Positions 19,907 through 27,821 of a DNA stretch of 64,000 nt are shown here, piece after piece. The stretch lies in contig NZ_CP026124.1 in the NCBI RefSeq assembly GCF_002902905.1, forward strand, positions 6,448,001 through 6,512,000, read 5' to 3'. Position numbers and translations under genes: made by a program. The notes beneath the pieces are model-generated. The model was given only the letters and a program-made list of their open reading frames with translations. It did no database searches and was not told the DNA's origin. The stretch's first letter is position 1; the number at the start of each line of letters is the position of its first letter. The DNA comes from Achromobacter sp. AONIH1 (GTDB taxonomy: Bacteria; Pseudomonadota; Gammaproteobacteria; Burkholderiales; Burkholderiaceae_B).

Positions 19907-20734
19907 ATGAAAATACAGCTGCTCTCCGACCTGCATCTCGAGTCCGATCCGGATTTCCAGGCCCGCCCCGCCCCCGGCGCGGACCTGCTGGTGCTCGCGG
20001 GCGACATCGGCTCGTACCAGGACCGCTCGCGCCTGATGGAAACGGACTTCGGCCTGGGGCGCTTCTCTCCCGCCCGGGGCTGGCCCGCGCCGGTGGTCTA
20101 CGTGCCCGGCAACCACGAGTACGACAACCTGGACTTCGACGAGACGCACGATCGCCTGCGCGAGCTGTGCCACGCACTGGACATCCACTGGCTGGAACGC
20201 GAAACGCGGGTGATGCAGGGCGTGCGGCTGGTCGGCACCACGCTGTGGACCGACTTCGACGCGCTGGCGCAACCAGACGAAGAACTGGGCTCGGTGCTGA
20301 AGAAGCGCGCCAAGGCGTTCCGCGCCGCCGACTTCTACCTGGCCAAGGCCGGCATGCGCCGGCATGGCGAACCCTTCATGGCGGAACAGATGCGCGAACA
20401 GGGCATCGCCTGCCAGCAATGGCTGGACGAAGCGCTGCGCCAGCCCTTCGACGGCGTCACCGTCGTCATCACGCACTTCGCCCCCACGCTGGCCAGCGCC
20501 GATCCGCGCTACGGCGTCACGCCCGGCACCGCCGGCTTCTGCAATACGCTGGACGCGCTGCTGCCGCGCGCCGACTACTGGCTGCACGGCCACCTGCATT
20601 GCGCGCTGGACTATATGAAGGACGGCTGCCGTGTTATCGCCAATCCGCTGGGATACGAAAAGAAGGGCGAGCGCGAGAACTTCGCGCCGGCGCGGACCTG
20701 GGATGTGAGGACGGGGGAAGTGGCGGACGGCTGA
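19907..20734 (+). CDS. calcineurin-like metallophosphoesterase
   Basis: A 275-residue cytoplasmic phosphoesterase with all dimetal motifs in order: SDLHLE (residues 7-12), AGDIG, PGNHEYDN, THFAP and HGHLH. Family members cleave phosphodiesters or phosphomonoesters with two metal ions; this subgroup's substrate is not known. It follows the hydrolase gene by 30 bp and may be cotranscribed with it. Confidence 0.87.
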   Translation: MKIQLLSDLHLESDPDFQARPAPGADLLVLAGDIGSYQDRSRLMETDFGLGRFSPARGWPAPVVYVPGNHEYDNLDFDETHDRLRELCHALDIHWLERETRVMQGVRLVGTTLWTDFDALAQPDEELGSVLKKRAKAFRAADFYLAKAGMRRHGEPFMAEQMREQGIACQQWLDEALRQPFDGVTVVITHFAPTLASADPRYGVTPGTAGFCNTLDALLPRADYWLHGHLHCALDYMKDGCRVIANPLGYEKKGERENFAPARTWDVRTGEVADG

Positions 20735-20750
20735 TGTTCCGGGCGGGCGC

Positions 20751-20945
20751 CTATCGCGCCAGCGGATCGACCTGCGCCGGGCGGAATTCGTCGATGTCGA
20801 ACGGTTCGAGCGTCGCGGGAACGTCCAGCGGTTTTTCAAGCTGGTGTGGCGCGTAGAACAGCCGATGGTTGCCGACCTCCTTGATCAGCACCTCGTCCTC
20901 GAATTGCCATACCTGGTTGGTCTGGGTGTCTTTGAAGGTTTGCAT
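20751..20945 (-). CDS. small phage-tail-associated protein
   Basis: A 64-residue acidic protein ('MQTFKDTQTNQVWQFEDEVL', then 'FYAPHQLEKPLDVPATLEPFD'). Its start overlaps the stop of the tail-fibre-like gene (TGATG), so it is translationally coupled to it. Position and size suggest a fibre assembly helper or a short fibre cap, as commonly follows phage tail-fibre genes, but no family is recognised with confidence. Confidence 0.65.
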   Translation of the reverse strand: MQTFKDTQTNQVWQFEDEVLIKEVGNHRLFYAPHQLEKPLDVPATLEPFDIDEFRPAQVDPLAR

Positions 20946-22132
20946 CAGCGATACTCCAACCAGTATTCGATCTTTGCATTGACCGCACTGGCGAAATAGG
21001 TTGTTCCCGGCGGAATGATGGCATTCACCGCGATGCCGTTCTCCGGAGCCTGGGCCTGAAATACGGCAACTGGAATGCTCGCCATCAAGATATTGATGTA
21101 GCCGCCGGCGGCTGTTGAGCCACCGTACAGATAGACCGATATCGGCTTGCGCGTCGAGTTCACGTAAGTAATTCCCGGCAGTCGCTGCCCGGCCAGATTG
21201 ACCAGTGTCTGATCGACCCCAAATGCCTTGGCCTTGGTCTGCGGATCCGCGCTGTACCAGCGTGTCCAGACGCCCTCGTACTTCATTCGATATTGGAACC
21301 CCGGCGTGATTTCTTCCGAGTTGTAATACGGGATCGCAATCTGCGTCAGCGTATCCCGATCGCTGAACCAGTGATGCCGGACGTAGTAGTACTGCCCGGC
21401 CGGAGGCCCGTTCTGCGAACTGCCGCCACTGCGTATCAAGCGCATGACGAGTCCGTCATTGCGGGCATGCTTGGGCAGTTCGTTCCAGTTGGCGTCGTCC
21501 CACACGGTAGCCGTCGTGACATGCGGAATCTGCGCGTCGGCCAGCGTCGCCAGGCGGCCTTCCAGCGTGGCCACGCCCGACTGTATGCCCGCGTAGGAAA
21601 GCGGAATCTTCGTTTGCGCCTTTTTATCGGCCTCATCGGCGGCGGCCTGGGCCACGGCGGCGGCTTGCGCGGCCGCGACAGCCTTGCCGTCCGCGACCAC
21701 GGCGGCCGCATTGGCGGCCAGCGCCTTCCTGTCGGCCTCGCTGGCCGCCGCCAGACCGGAAGCGGCGGACTGCGCCGCCGTTGCCGCCGCCGCATTGGCG
21801 GCGACCGCCTTCCTGTTGGCTTCGTCGGCTGCGGCCTGGGCCGCGACGGCCTTGCCGTCGGCCGCCGCCGCAGCGGCCAGGCCAGCGGCTGCCGACTGCG
21901 CCGCTGCCACCGCCTTTCCGTCCGCCGTCGCGGCGGCCGCGCCAGCGCCGACGGCCTTGTCGTGCGCCGCATCGGCCCGCTGTTGCGCGCCTGTGGCTGC
22001 CGCTTCGACCTTGTCGACCGCGGTCTCGACCTGGGTGAAGTTCTCGTTCACCTTGACCATGCCGTCGCGCAGCGGATCGCCTGTGCGGTCATTGGCCTGC
22101 TGGCCCACATTGATGGGTTGGAGTCTTTGCAT
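20945..22132 (-). CDS. phage tail-fibre-like protein with Ala-rich coiled shaft
   Basis: A 395-residue protein. The N-terminal 32 residues ('MQRLQPINVGQQANDRTGDP', then 'LRDGMVKVNENF') are a tail-attachment module shared, with three differences, by the upstream gene. Residues about 45-170 are an Ala-rich segment with repeated ADGKAVAAA / ADEANRKAVAA units, predicted as a coiled-coil shaft. The C-terminal 220 residues are not low-complexity and contain 'WNELPKHARNDGLVMRLI', 'GQYYYVRHHWFSDRDTLTQIA' and 'RYYNSEE'-like pyocin-knob features, the likely receptor-binding head. No other phage genes surround it. Confidence 0.75.
   Translation of the reverse strand: MQRLQPINVGQQANDRTGDPLRDGMVKVNENFTQVETAVDKVEAAATGAQQRADAAHDKAVGAGAAAATADGKAVAAAQSAAAGLAAAAAADGKAVAAQAAADEANRKAVAANAAAATAAQSAASGLAAASEADRKALAANAAAVVADGKAVAAAQAAAVAQAAADEADKKAQTKIPLSYAGIQSGVATLEGRLATLADAQIPHVTTATVWDDANWNELPKHARNDGLVMRLIRSGGSSQNGPPAGQYYYVRHHWFSDRDTLTQIAIPYYNSEEITPGFQYRMKYEGVWTRWYSADPQTKAKAFGVDQTLVNLAGQRLPGITYVNSTRKPISVYLYGGSTAAGGYINILMASIPVAVFQAQAPENGIAVNAIIPPGTTYFASAVNAKIEYWLEYR
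21617..22000 (-). repeat. Ala-rich tandem repeat region within tail-fibre gene
   Basis: Irregular tandem units based on A-D-G/E-x-K-A-V-A-A are visible over about 125 residues, such as ADGKAVAAAQSAAAGLAA and ADRKALAANAAAVVADGKAV. The DNA is correspondingly rich in GCC/GCG codons and prone to slipped-strand change. Confidence 0.65.
22037..22132 (-). repeat. direct repeat copy 1: shared 5' end of tail-fibre genes
   Basis: The first 32 codons here match those at 23681-23776 closely in DNA and at 29 of 32 residues, in the same orientation 1644 bp apart. This marks a duplication of the attachment module and a possible site of homologous exchange between the two genes. Confidence 0.75.
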
Positions 22133-22170
22133 GATGATTTGATTTGAAAAGGTTGCATGGGAGATGAGGT

Positions 22171-22197
22171 AGCAGGCTGCCGCAAGGGCAGCCTGCT
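22171..22197 (-). terminator. strong hairpin between the two tail-fibre genes
   Basis: AGCAGGCTGCC and GGCAGCCTGCT form a perfect 11-bp stem with a 5-nt loop, just past the stop of the 524-residue fibre gene. There is no T-run on the minus strand, so it may slow rather than stop transcription, or protect a 3' end. Confidence 0.5.
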
Positions 22198-22201
22198 CTC
22201 G

Positions 22202-23776
22202 CTACCCTCCGATCCTGCCCTTCAGCTTCCACACCTTCAGACGAAAGCGCGCGTTGACCTGGTTCTGCGACCAGGCGCCGACCCAGGAGCCACCCGCAAT
22301 GGCGGGATCCGTGGCGGTGCCGTTCTTGCCTGCCCGCACGATGATCTTGTCCGTCACAAGGCCATGGGCGGCCTTCAGGCCCCATCCGGAAAAGGGATCA
22401 TTGGGCGCCCCCGTGCGGTCCGTCGAGCAGAACCAGCCGGGTTCGAACCACTGACCGTTCAACTCATGCTCGACCACGACCTGGACCGGAGAGCCTGGGA
22501 ACGGGTTGTCTATCGTCTGTACCGTGTTCTGATAGATGACCCCGGGAGTGGTCGCCGAACCGCCGGGATAGAGCAGCTTGAAGTCAATATCGGTCTGGAA
22601 CGCCGCGTCAAGAGCGGCGAGCCTGGTGGCCAGTTGTGCGGCATCGACGCTACCGGGGCGCGACACGGCGCCGAACACCTTGATGATGAAGCAGCCTGTG
22701 ATGTTCTGCGGGCGCGTTTCGGCTGCAGTCCTCGCTACACTGGAGAGCTGAAATTCTAGATAGTCATATGAATTTGCGTTGCTCGACATCTGCGAGGCGC
22801 CAAAGAGTTGTCGCTCGCCACCGGGTTTGAGCACTCCCGATCCGCCCATGTACACAGTCCCGGTGCCCGCGCCATGAAAGTAGGCTCTACCCTCCACGTT
22901 TTGCATGGCATCAGGTTGAATGCTCCCTGATATACCCACCGAATTTCCCCCGTCGCCGGAGAGAAAAACTCGACCCAATGAGTTTGCAGACTTGCCGTTG
23001 TAGTCCGGCACGCGAATGCTGGTTGCCCCATCGCCAAGCGTGTAGGCGCCACGCTTGAGCGGATCCGCCAGCCACTCGGCCTCGGACACGACCGGGACAA
23101 CGCCATCCGCGACGGCCGCCGCCAGATCCGGAAACGTCGCCCGCGACACGAGCTGCCCATCGCCGGGAATCCAGCCCGCCCAGATCCCTCCCCGCTTCGG
23201 CGCCCAGGCCACGAAGCCCGTGGGAATCGATTCGATCGGAGGCAGCTGCGCCGCCGGCACCTTGCCCTGCGCGTCCAGCGGGGCCACGCCGTCGGGCGCG
23301 CCCCGCTGGATCACCGGCAGGTAGTCCAGCTTCGGCAGGTGGGCGACCGGCACCTTGCCGGCGGCGTCCAAGGGGGTCACGCCGTCCGCCGCGCCCTTCT
23401 GCGACATGGGTATGGAATCGGGCAAATGACCGGCCGGCACCTTGCCCGCCGCGTCCAGCGGCGCCACGCCACCGGCCGCGCCCTTTTGCGACATCGGCAC
23501 GGAATCGGGCAGGTTGCCGGCGGGCACCTTGCCGTCCGCGTCCAGCGGCGCCACGCCGCCGGGCCGGTTCTTCTGCACGGCGGGCAGCGCCGCGGCGGCG
23601 ATATCGCGCGCGGAGCCCGCGAGCGCGCTGGTCTGCGCCACGGCGGTCTCCACGGCGTCCATGGCCGTCGTCACCTTGGCGAAGTTCTCGTTGACCTTGG
23701 ACATGCCGTCGCGCAGCGGATCACCGCTGCGGTCATTGGCCTGCTGGCCCACGTTGATGGGTATGAGTCGTTGCAT
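22202..23776 (-). CDS. phage tail-fibre/tail-collar protein
   Basis: A 524-residue fibre. The N-terminal 32 residues are the same attachment module as in the downstream fibre. Residues about 73-180 hold four linker repeats of about 29-31 residues built on GVAPLDAxGKVPxxxLP. Residues about 183-290 resemble the phage tail-collar domain ('PTGFVAWAP', 'GWIPGDGQLVSRATFPDLAAA', 'IRVPDYNG'), ending in the usual 'RPQNITGCFIIKVFG'. The last 150 residues are a separate C-terminal domain with no family recognised, likely the receptor-binding tip. It is the first gene of a three-gene leftward island. Confidence 0.8.
   Translation of the reverse strand: MQRLIPINVGQQANDRSGDPLRDGMSKVNENFAKVTTAMDAVETAVAQTSALAGSARDIAAAALPAVQKNRPGGVAPLDADGKVPAGNLPDSVPMSQKGAAGGVAPLDAAGKVPAGHLPDSIPMSQKGAADGVTPLDAAGKVPVAHLPKLDYLPVIQRGAPDGVAPLDAQGKVPAAQLPPIESIPTGFVAWAPKRGGIWAGWIPGDGQLVSRATFPDLAAAVADGVVPVVSEAEWLADPLKRGAYTLGDGATSIRVPDYNGKSANSLGRVFLSGDGGNSVGISGSIQPDAMQNVEGRAYFHGAGTGTVYMGGSGVLKPGGERQLFGASQMSSNANSYDYLEFQLSSVARTAAETRPQNITGCFIIKVFGAVSRPGSVDAAQLATRLAALDAAFQTDIDFKLLYPGGSATTPGVIYQNTVQTIDNPFPGSPVQVVVEHELNGQWFEPGWFCSTDRTGAPNDPFSGWGLKAAHGLVTDKIIVRAGKNGTATDPAIAGGSWVGAWSQNQVNARFRLKVWKLKGRIGG
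23237..23560 (-). repeat. four tandem linker repeats in tail-fibre gene
   Basis: Four copies of a unit of about 29-31 codons encoding GVAPLDAxGKVPxxxLP plus a variable link (SxPMSQKGAA in two of them) follow one another. Such units are typical of phage fibre shafts and can change number by recombination. Confidence 0.75.
23681..23776 (-). repeat. direct repeat copy 2: shared 5' end of tail-fibre genes
   Basis: Second copy of the 32-codon attachment module found at 22037-22132; see that entry for the comparison. Confidence 0.75.
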
Positions 23777-23824
23777 AGGGATCCGTATTCAGGAAAGGAA
23801 TCGCTGGGATGGGGTTCGGAAACG

Positions 23825-23856
23825 AAAAAAGCCCGCTGCATGGGCAGGCGGGCTTT
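23825..23856 (-). terminator. rho-independent terminator on the minus strand
   Basis: Read leftward, AAAGCCCGC and GCGGGCTTT make a 9-bp stem followed by a run of T (six A residues at 23825-23830 on the plus strand). It is a textbook terminator, but it lies about 50 bp before the start of the leftward tail-fibre gene rather than after a leftward gene, since the next gene to the right runs rightward. Confidence 0.75.
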
Positions 23857-24037
23857 CGGTGAGGATGGATGCGCGGGACGCGACTTCCCCTCGACGGATC
23901 GACTATAGGCGCGCTCCCGCGCCCATACAAGGCTTGTGCGACACGCCAGAGCAAGTGCGCCGCCAGCCCGACCGCCATGCGGCGCCGAGTCCCCGCGTGC
24001 TATGTTTGAACGCCCGCCCCAACAGGAAGGAACTCCA

Positions 24038-24997
24038 TTGCGCACCCTGCTCCGCCATGCCCGCCTGTCCCGTTTCCTGCGCAGCGCCAGCCTGGCCGCC
24101 GCGCCATTGATGCTCGCCGCCACGGCCCAGGCCGCCGCCGTGTTCGACGCGGGCGGCCTGCGCATCGACGCCGCGCAGCAGAGCCAGCGCGACGTGAACA
24201 CCGGCCAGAGCCAGACATTCCGAATCACCGCCGCCTCGTTCCAGGGCGAAGCGCTGTGCGGCCCCGGCGGGACGCTCGGACGCTACCTGCATCCGGATAA
24301 CGCCAGGCTCGCCACGCGCCCCTATTACTGCCTGAGCCCCGTCCTGCCCGTCGGCCCGGACAGCGTGCTGATGTTCTTCCGCGATTCGAACGAGACCTTT
24401 CTCGCCGGCCTGACGGCGCGTGGAGGCCGCCTGCGCGTCGAGCGCCTGCGGCTGTCCGAGGACGAGGCGCGCGACACGGTCGAGACCCGCAAGCTGCTGG
24501 ATGCGCGCATGCCGGGCTGGAGCCGGGTGCAGACCGACTGGACCGAGACCGCGCTGGTCCGGCACGATTCCCTGCAGGTCGTGCGCCTGGGCGCGGGCAT
24601 GCTGCTCGACATCGACGGCGACACCGCCTTCCTGATGACGCCGCCCGGCGAGACCGTCGTGCGCCAGGAACCGAACCGGCTGGTGACGGGGCCGGGCGGC
24701 GCGAGCTATGTGGAACAGGGCAAGGTGATCACCCGCAAGACGCCGCTGACGTTCCGCGCCGTGCGCTGGCGCGACGGCGCGGAGCTGGCCAGGCTGGAGA
24801 TCAAGGATGCCTGCCTCCAGGCGCCGAAGCTGGACCTGGACGGCCGGCCGTCCAGCGGCAAGGACGCGCAGGTGGCCTATGCCGACGTGCCCGCGTGGCG
24901 CGCGCGCACGCTGTCCTATGTGCCCGGACGCAATGCGCGCCTGCTGCTGGTGCCGGGCGCGGAACTGCCGCGCGCGCCGGGCTGCGCAGCCCGCTGA
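24038..24997 (+). CDS. exported protein of unknown function
   Basis: A 319-residue protein with a signal peptide (basic 'RTLLRHARLSRFLRS', hydrophobic stretch, cleavage near ATAQAAA). The mature part is soluble, with several Cys (for example 'GEALCGPGG', 'RPYYCLSP', 'KDACLQAP') that could pair in the periplasm. No family is recognised. TTG at 24038 is taken as the start because AGGAAGGAA lies just upstream; other in-frame starts further left give an implausible leader. It is flanked by the tail-fibre island and a convergent Bug gene. Confidence 0.6.
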   Translation: MRTLLRHARLSRFLRSASLAAAPLMLAATAQAAAVFDAGGLRIDAAQQSQRDVNTGQSQTFRITAASFQGEALCGPGGTLGRYLHPDNARLATRPYYCLSPVLPVGPDSVLMFFRDSNETFLAGLTARGGRLRVERLRLSEDEARDTVETRKLLDARMPGWSRVQTDWTETALVRHDSLQVVRLGAGMLLDIDGDTAFLMTPPGETVVRQEPNRLVTGPGGASYVEQGKVITRKTPLTFRAVRWRDGAELARLEIKDACLQAPKLDLDGRPSSGKDAQVAYADVPAWRARTLSYVPGRNARLLLVPGAELPRAPGCAAR

Positions 24998-25029
24998 GAC
25001 CGCCGCCCCGCGACAGCGGCGCTGACCGG

Positions 25030-25998
25030 TCAATTCGGTTGCAGGCCGATCTGCCGCACCACCTTGCCCAGCGCGTCCAGGTCCGCCCGCGCCCGTTCGC
25101 GCGCCTCCTCGGGCGTGCCCACCACCGGCACCCAGCCCGCATCGGTCAGGCGCTTGCGCGCCGCGGGTTCGCCCAGCCCCGCCACCAGCGCGGCGTTCAG
25201 CCGCTGGATGACCGCGTCGGGCGTGCCGCGCGGCGCGGCCAGGCCGAACCAGCCCACGGCCGAGAATCCGGGCAGGCCGGCCTCCTCGGCCGTGGGCACG
25301 TCCGGATAGGCGGCCACGCGGTACTTGCTGGTGACGAACAGGCCACGGACCTTGCCCGCCTGGATGTAGCCGGCCTGCGCGGCGGCGTTGTCGATCATCG
25401 AGTCCAGGTGTCCGCCCATCAGATCGTTGACGGCGGGCGCGCCGCCCTTGTAGGCGATCACGTTCAGATCGATGCCGGCGGCGTTCAGGAACAGCATCTG
25501 CGTCAGGTGCGCCTGCGTGCCGATGCCCGCGTTGGCCGAGGTCACGCCGCCAGGCGTGGCGCGGGCCTTGCGGATGAAGCTTTGCAGGTCGCGCTCGGGC
25601 GCATCGGCGCGGGTGACGAAGACAAAGGGAATCTCGACCAGCGTGGTGATGGGCGCGAGGTCTTCCGTGGGCGTGAAGCGCAGCTTGTAAAGATGCGGGC
25701 TCACCGCCATCGCGCCGCTGGCGGTGAAGGCCAGCGTGTGGCCATCGGGCTGGGCGCGGGACACGTACTCGAGCGCGATGGTGCCGCCCGCGCCGGGCTT
25801 GTTCTCGACGATCACCGGCTGGCCCAGCGCCTTCTGCAATACCTCCCCGACCACGCGGCTGAGCGTGTCCGAGGCCGAACCGGGCGCGTAGGGATAGACG
25901 ATGGTGATGGGTTTGGACGGATACCGCGCCTCGGCCTGCGCGCCGGCGGGCGACAGCCCGGCCAGCAAAAGCGCGGCCAGCGCTCGCTTGATGTTCAT
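25030..25998 (-). CDS. Bug/TctC-family tripartite tricarboxylate solute-binding protein
   Basis: A 322-residue periplasmic binding protein of the Bug (TctC) family. Signal peptide at 1-23 (ending AQAEA), then the family signature 'YPSKPITIVYPYAPGSASDTLSRVVGEVL', 'GQPVIVENKPGAGG', 'APITTLVEIPFVFV' and 'YPDVPTAEEAGLPGF'. Bug proteins bind small carboxylates or amino acids; substrate unknown. No TctA/TctB membrane genes are nearby, which is typical of the many orphan Bug genes in Bordetella and relatives. AGGGGAAAC precedes the start. The upstream GAF gene's stop overlaps this start by 4 bp, making it the third gene of an M24 peptidase-GAF-Bug operon. Confidence 0.9.
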   Translation of the reverse strand: MNIKRALAALLLAGLSPAGAQAEARYPSKPITIVYPYAPGSASDTLSRVVGEVLQKALGQPVIVENKPGAGGTIALEYVSRAQPDGHTLAFTASGAMAVSPHLYKLRFTPTEDLAPITTLVEIPFVFVTRADAPERDLQSFIRKARATPGGVTSANAGIGTQAHLTQMLFLNAAGIDLNVIAYKGGAPAVNDLMGGHLDSMIDNAAAQAGYIQAGKVRGLFVTSKYRVAAYPDVPTAEEAGLPGFSAVGWFGLAAPRGTPDAVIQRLNAALVAGLGEPAARKRLTDAGWVPVVGTPEEARERARADLDALGKVVRQIGLQPN

Positions 25999-26531
25999 GG
26001 TGTTTCCCCTGTGGTCGTGTGGTCGTGTGATCGGTCCAGATGGATCTGCTGCAGCAGCGGCACCGCCATCGCGCCGTAGACGCGCAGGACGGGCAGCATG
26101 TCCTCGCCATACCAGCCCGCCTCGTGCAGCAGGTTCAGCGAGCCCAGCGTGCGCCCGTTCCAACGCACCGGCACATTGACGGCCGATTCGCAGCCCAGCG
26201 ACAGGATCAGCTCGTGGTCGGGAAAGGCAGCGCGGATGGCGTCGGCGTCGGCGCAGAAACGCGGCTCGCCCGCCTCGATGACGCGGGCATGGAACTCGCC
26301 ACCGGGCACGATGGGCTTGGCGCCCCCGGGCGGATAGGCCAGCGGCGCGCTGCTGTAGTGGCGCACGCTCAGGCCGCGCCCCCAGTCCAGCGCCAGCACG
26401 GTGAACAGGCGATGGCCCAGGTCCCGCGCCAGCGCCGCGTCCAGCTGCCGCAGGCCGGCCTGCGGCTGTGATTCGCCGGCCAGCGCCCGCGCCAGGGCCG
26501 GCGCGCACGTCAGTTCAAAGGACCGTGGCAT
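25995..26531 (-). CDS. stand-alone GAF-domain protein
   Basis: A 178-residue cytoplasmic protein made of one GAF domain. Landmarks: 'HRLFTVLALDWGRGLSVRHYSS', 'IVPGGEFHARVIEAGEP', 'ILSLGCESAVNVPVRWNGRTLGSLNLLHE' and 'GEDMLPVLRVYGAMAVPLL'. GAF domains bind small ligands; this type, without an output domain, is found next to catabolic enzymes and Bug proteins in Burkholderiales, where its role is not established. Its start overlaps the M24 peptidase stop by 17 bp and its stop overlaps the Bug start, so the three are translated together. Confidence 0.8.
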   Translation of the reverse strand: MPRSFELTCAPALARALAGESQPQAGLRQLDAALARDLGHRLFTVLALDWGRGLSVRHYSSAPLAYPPGGAKPIVPGGEFHARVIEAGEPRFCADADAIRAAFPDHELILSLGCESAVNVPVRWNGRTLGSLNLLHEAGWYGEDMLPVLRVYGAMAVPLLQQIHLDRSHDHTTTGETP

Positions 26532-27705
26532 AGTCGAGCGTCTTGGGCGTGGCGGTCAGGGTGCGCGGCTCGCGGCCCACGACCACGGTATCGTCGATGC
26601 GAAAACCGCCGATGCCGTAGACGTACAGGCCGGGCTCCACGGAATACACCTCGTTGTCTTCCAGCGGCCGATGGCAGAACGCCATGTTCTCCGGGTATTC
26701 GTGATGGATGATGCCGATGGCATGGCCGGTGCGGTGCCGGATGTGGGCGGCGTAGCCCGCGCGCTCGATCACCGCCTGCGCGGCGGCGTCGATGCCGCTG
26801 ACGGGCTGGCCGCTGACCGCGGCCTCGATGCCGGCCAGATTCGCGTCGCGCGCCGCCGTCCACAAGGCCGCCTGCTCGACGTTGGGCCGGCCGCAGAACC
26901 AGGTGCGCTCGTTCTCGATGGCCAGCCCGTTCAGGCGTGGAATCAGGATGTTCACCAGCACGTCGCCTTCGCGGATGCGCGCGCCGCAGGAGGCGCCGTC
27001 GCCATGCGGCGACGCGGACGCCGGGCCGCTCAGCGTCCAGGCCCGGATCACCTCGAACTGCTCGCCCGGAAAGCGCTCGGCGGCTTCCTGCACCCATAGC
27101 GCGGCCATCGCGCAATCCAGCTCCTGCACCAGCCGGCCCGGACGAATGTTCTCGCGGTAGCGTTCCTGCAACCAGTCGGCCAGCGAGCCGATCGCCGCCA
27201 TCACCGCGAGTTCTTCCTCGTGCTTGCGCCAGCGCAGCGCGCGGCATTCGCGGGTGCAGGGCAGCAGGCGCAGGTCGGGCAGCTGCGCGGCCGCGGCGGT
27301 CAGCGCCGGACTGCCGCCCTCCACGCCGACGCGCGCCCGCGCCAGGCCCGCCCGCGCCAGGCGCTGCGCCAGCAGCTCGGGCAGCTCCGACGGCAGCGGC
27401 AGGCGCTCGACCACGCGCGGATGCTCGGCGTAGAAGCTGACGTCGGTGATCCAGACCTTGCCCTGTTCGCGCGAGAAGCGCATGTGGTTGGTCGAGAGCT
27501 CGTTCATCACCAGGAAACCATCGCCGTCGCGCGGCACCACGGCGTATATGGGCCGCTCCCAGGGCAGCACGTCGGTATGGAAATTTGTGGCGAACTGGAA
27601 GAAGTCGGCCGAGGTGAACACCAGCGCGTCCAGGCGCAGCGCGTCCATCAGGTCATTCATCTGCTGGCGGCGGTGCCGCCAGACGGCAGTAGTCAGTCTG
27701 GGCAT
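26515..27705 (-). CDS. M24-family metallopeptidase (Xaa-Pro dipeptidase-like)
   Basis: A 396-residue pita-bread enzyme. The N-terminal creatinase-type domain (1-165) is followed by the M24 catalytic domain, with metal-ligand regions in 'REGDVLVNILIPRLNGL', the His of 'HRTGHAIGIIHHEYPEN', Glu in 'VYSVEPGLYVYGIGGFRIDDTVVVG'. The usual DxG segment for the first Asp pair is changed (Asn in VLVNIL and no second acidic residue where DxxG is expected), so metal binding may differ; it could be a creatinase/ectoine-hydrolase-like enzyme rather than a prolidase. First gene of the operon with GAF and Bug genes, divergent from a LysR regulator. Confidence 0.82.
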   Translation of the reverse strand: MPRLTTAVWRHRRQQMNDLMDALRLDALVFTSADFFQFATNFHTDVLPWERPIYAVVPRDGDGFLVMNELSTNHMRFSREQGKVWITDVSFYAEHPRVVERLPLPSELPELLAQRLARAGLARARVGVEGGSPALTAAAAQLPDLRLLPCTRECRALRWRKHEEELAVMAAIGSLADWLQERYRENIRPGRLVQELDCAMAALWVQEAAERFPGEQFEVIRAWTLSGPASASPHGDGASCGARIREGDVLVNILIPRLNGLAIENERTWFCGRPNVEQAALWTAARDANLAGIEAAVSGQPVSGIDAAAQAVIERAGYAAHIRHRTGHAIGIIHHEYPENMAFCHRPLEDNEVYSVEPGLYVYGIGGFRIDDTVVVGREPRTLTATPKTLDYATVL

Positions 27706-27821
27706 GTCGGATACCGGAAGTGGTGGGGGCTACGGGTATTCTGGTATCGCCAACCATGGCCGACAAATGAATAATCCTGAGCTTTCCATTAGCGTTTACT
27801 CATACTTGGCGGAGCCACAGC

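Noticed and set aside
21293..22147. 284-codon frame antisense to the Ala-rich fibre shaft
   Set aside because: Gly/Arg/Leu-rich complement of Ala-codon repeats; not protein-like.
23237..23560. CRISPR-like spaced repeats
   Set aside because: The repetition is at the protein level (GVAPLDAxGKVP units in frame), with no constant short repeat and unique spacers and no cas genes.
20945..23776. A whole prophage or tailocin at this site
   Set aside because: Only fibre-type genes are present; neighbours on both sides are ordinary chromosomal genes and no integrase, att-like repeat, holin or structural gene is visible.
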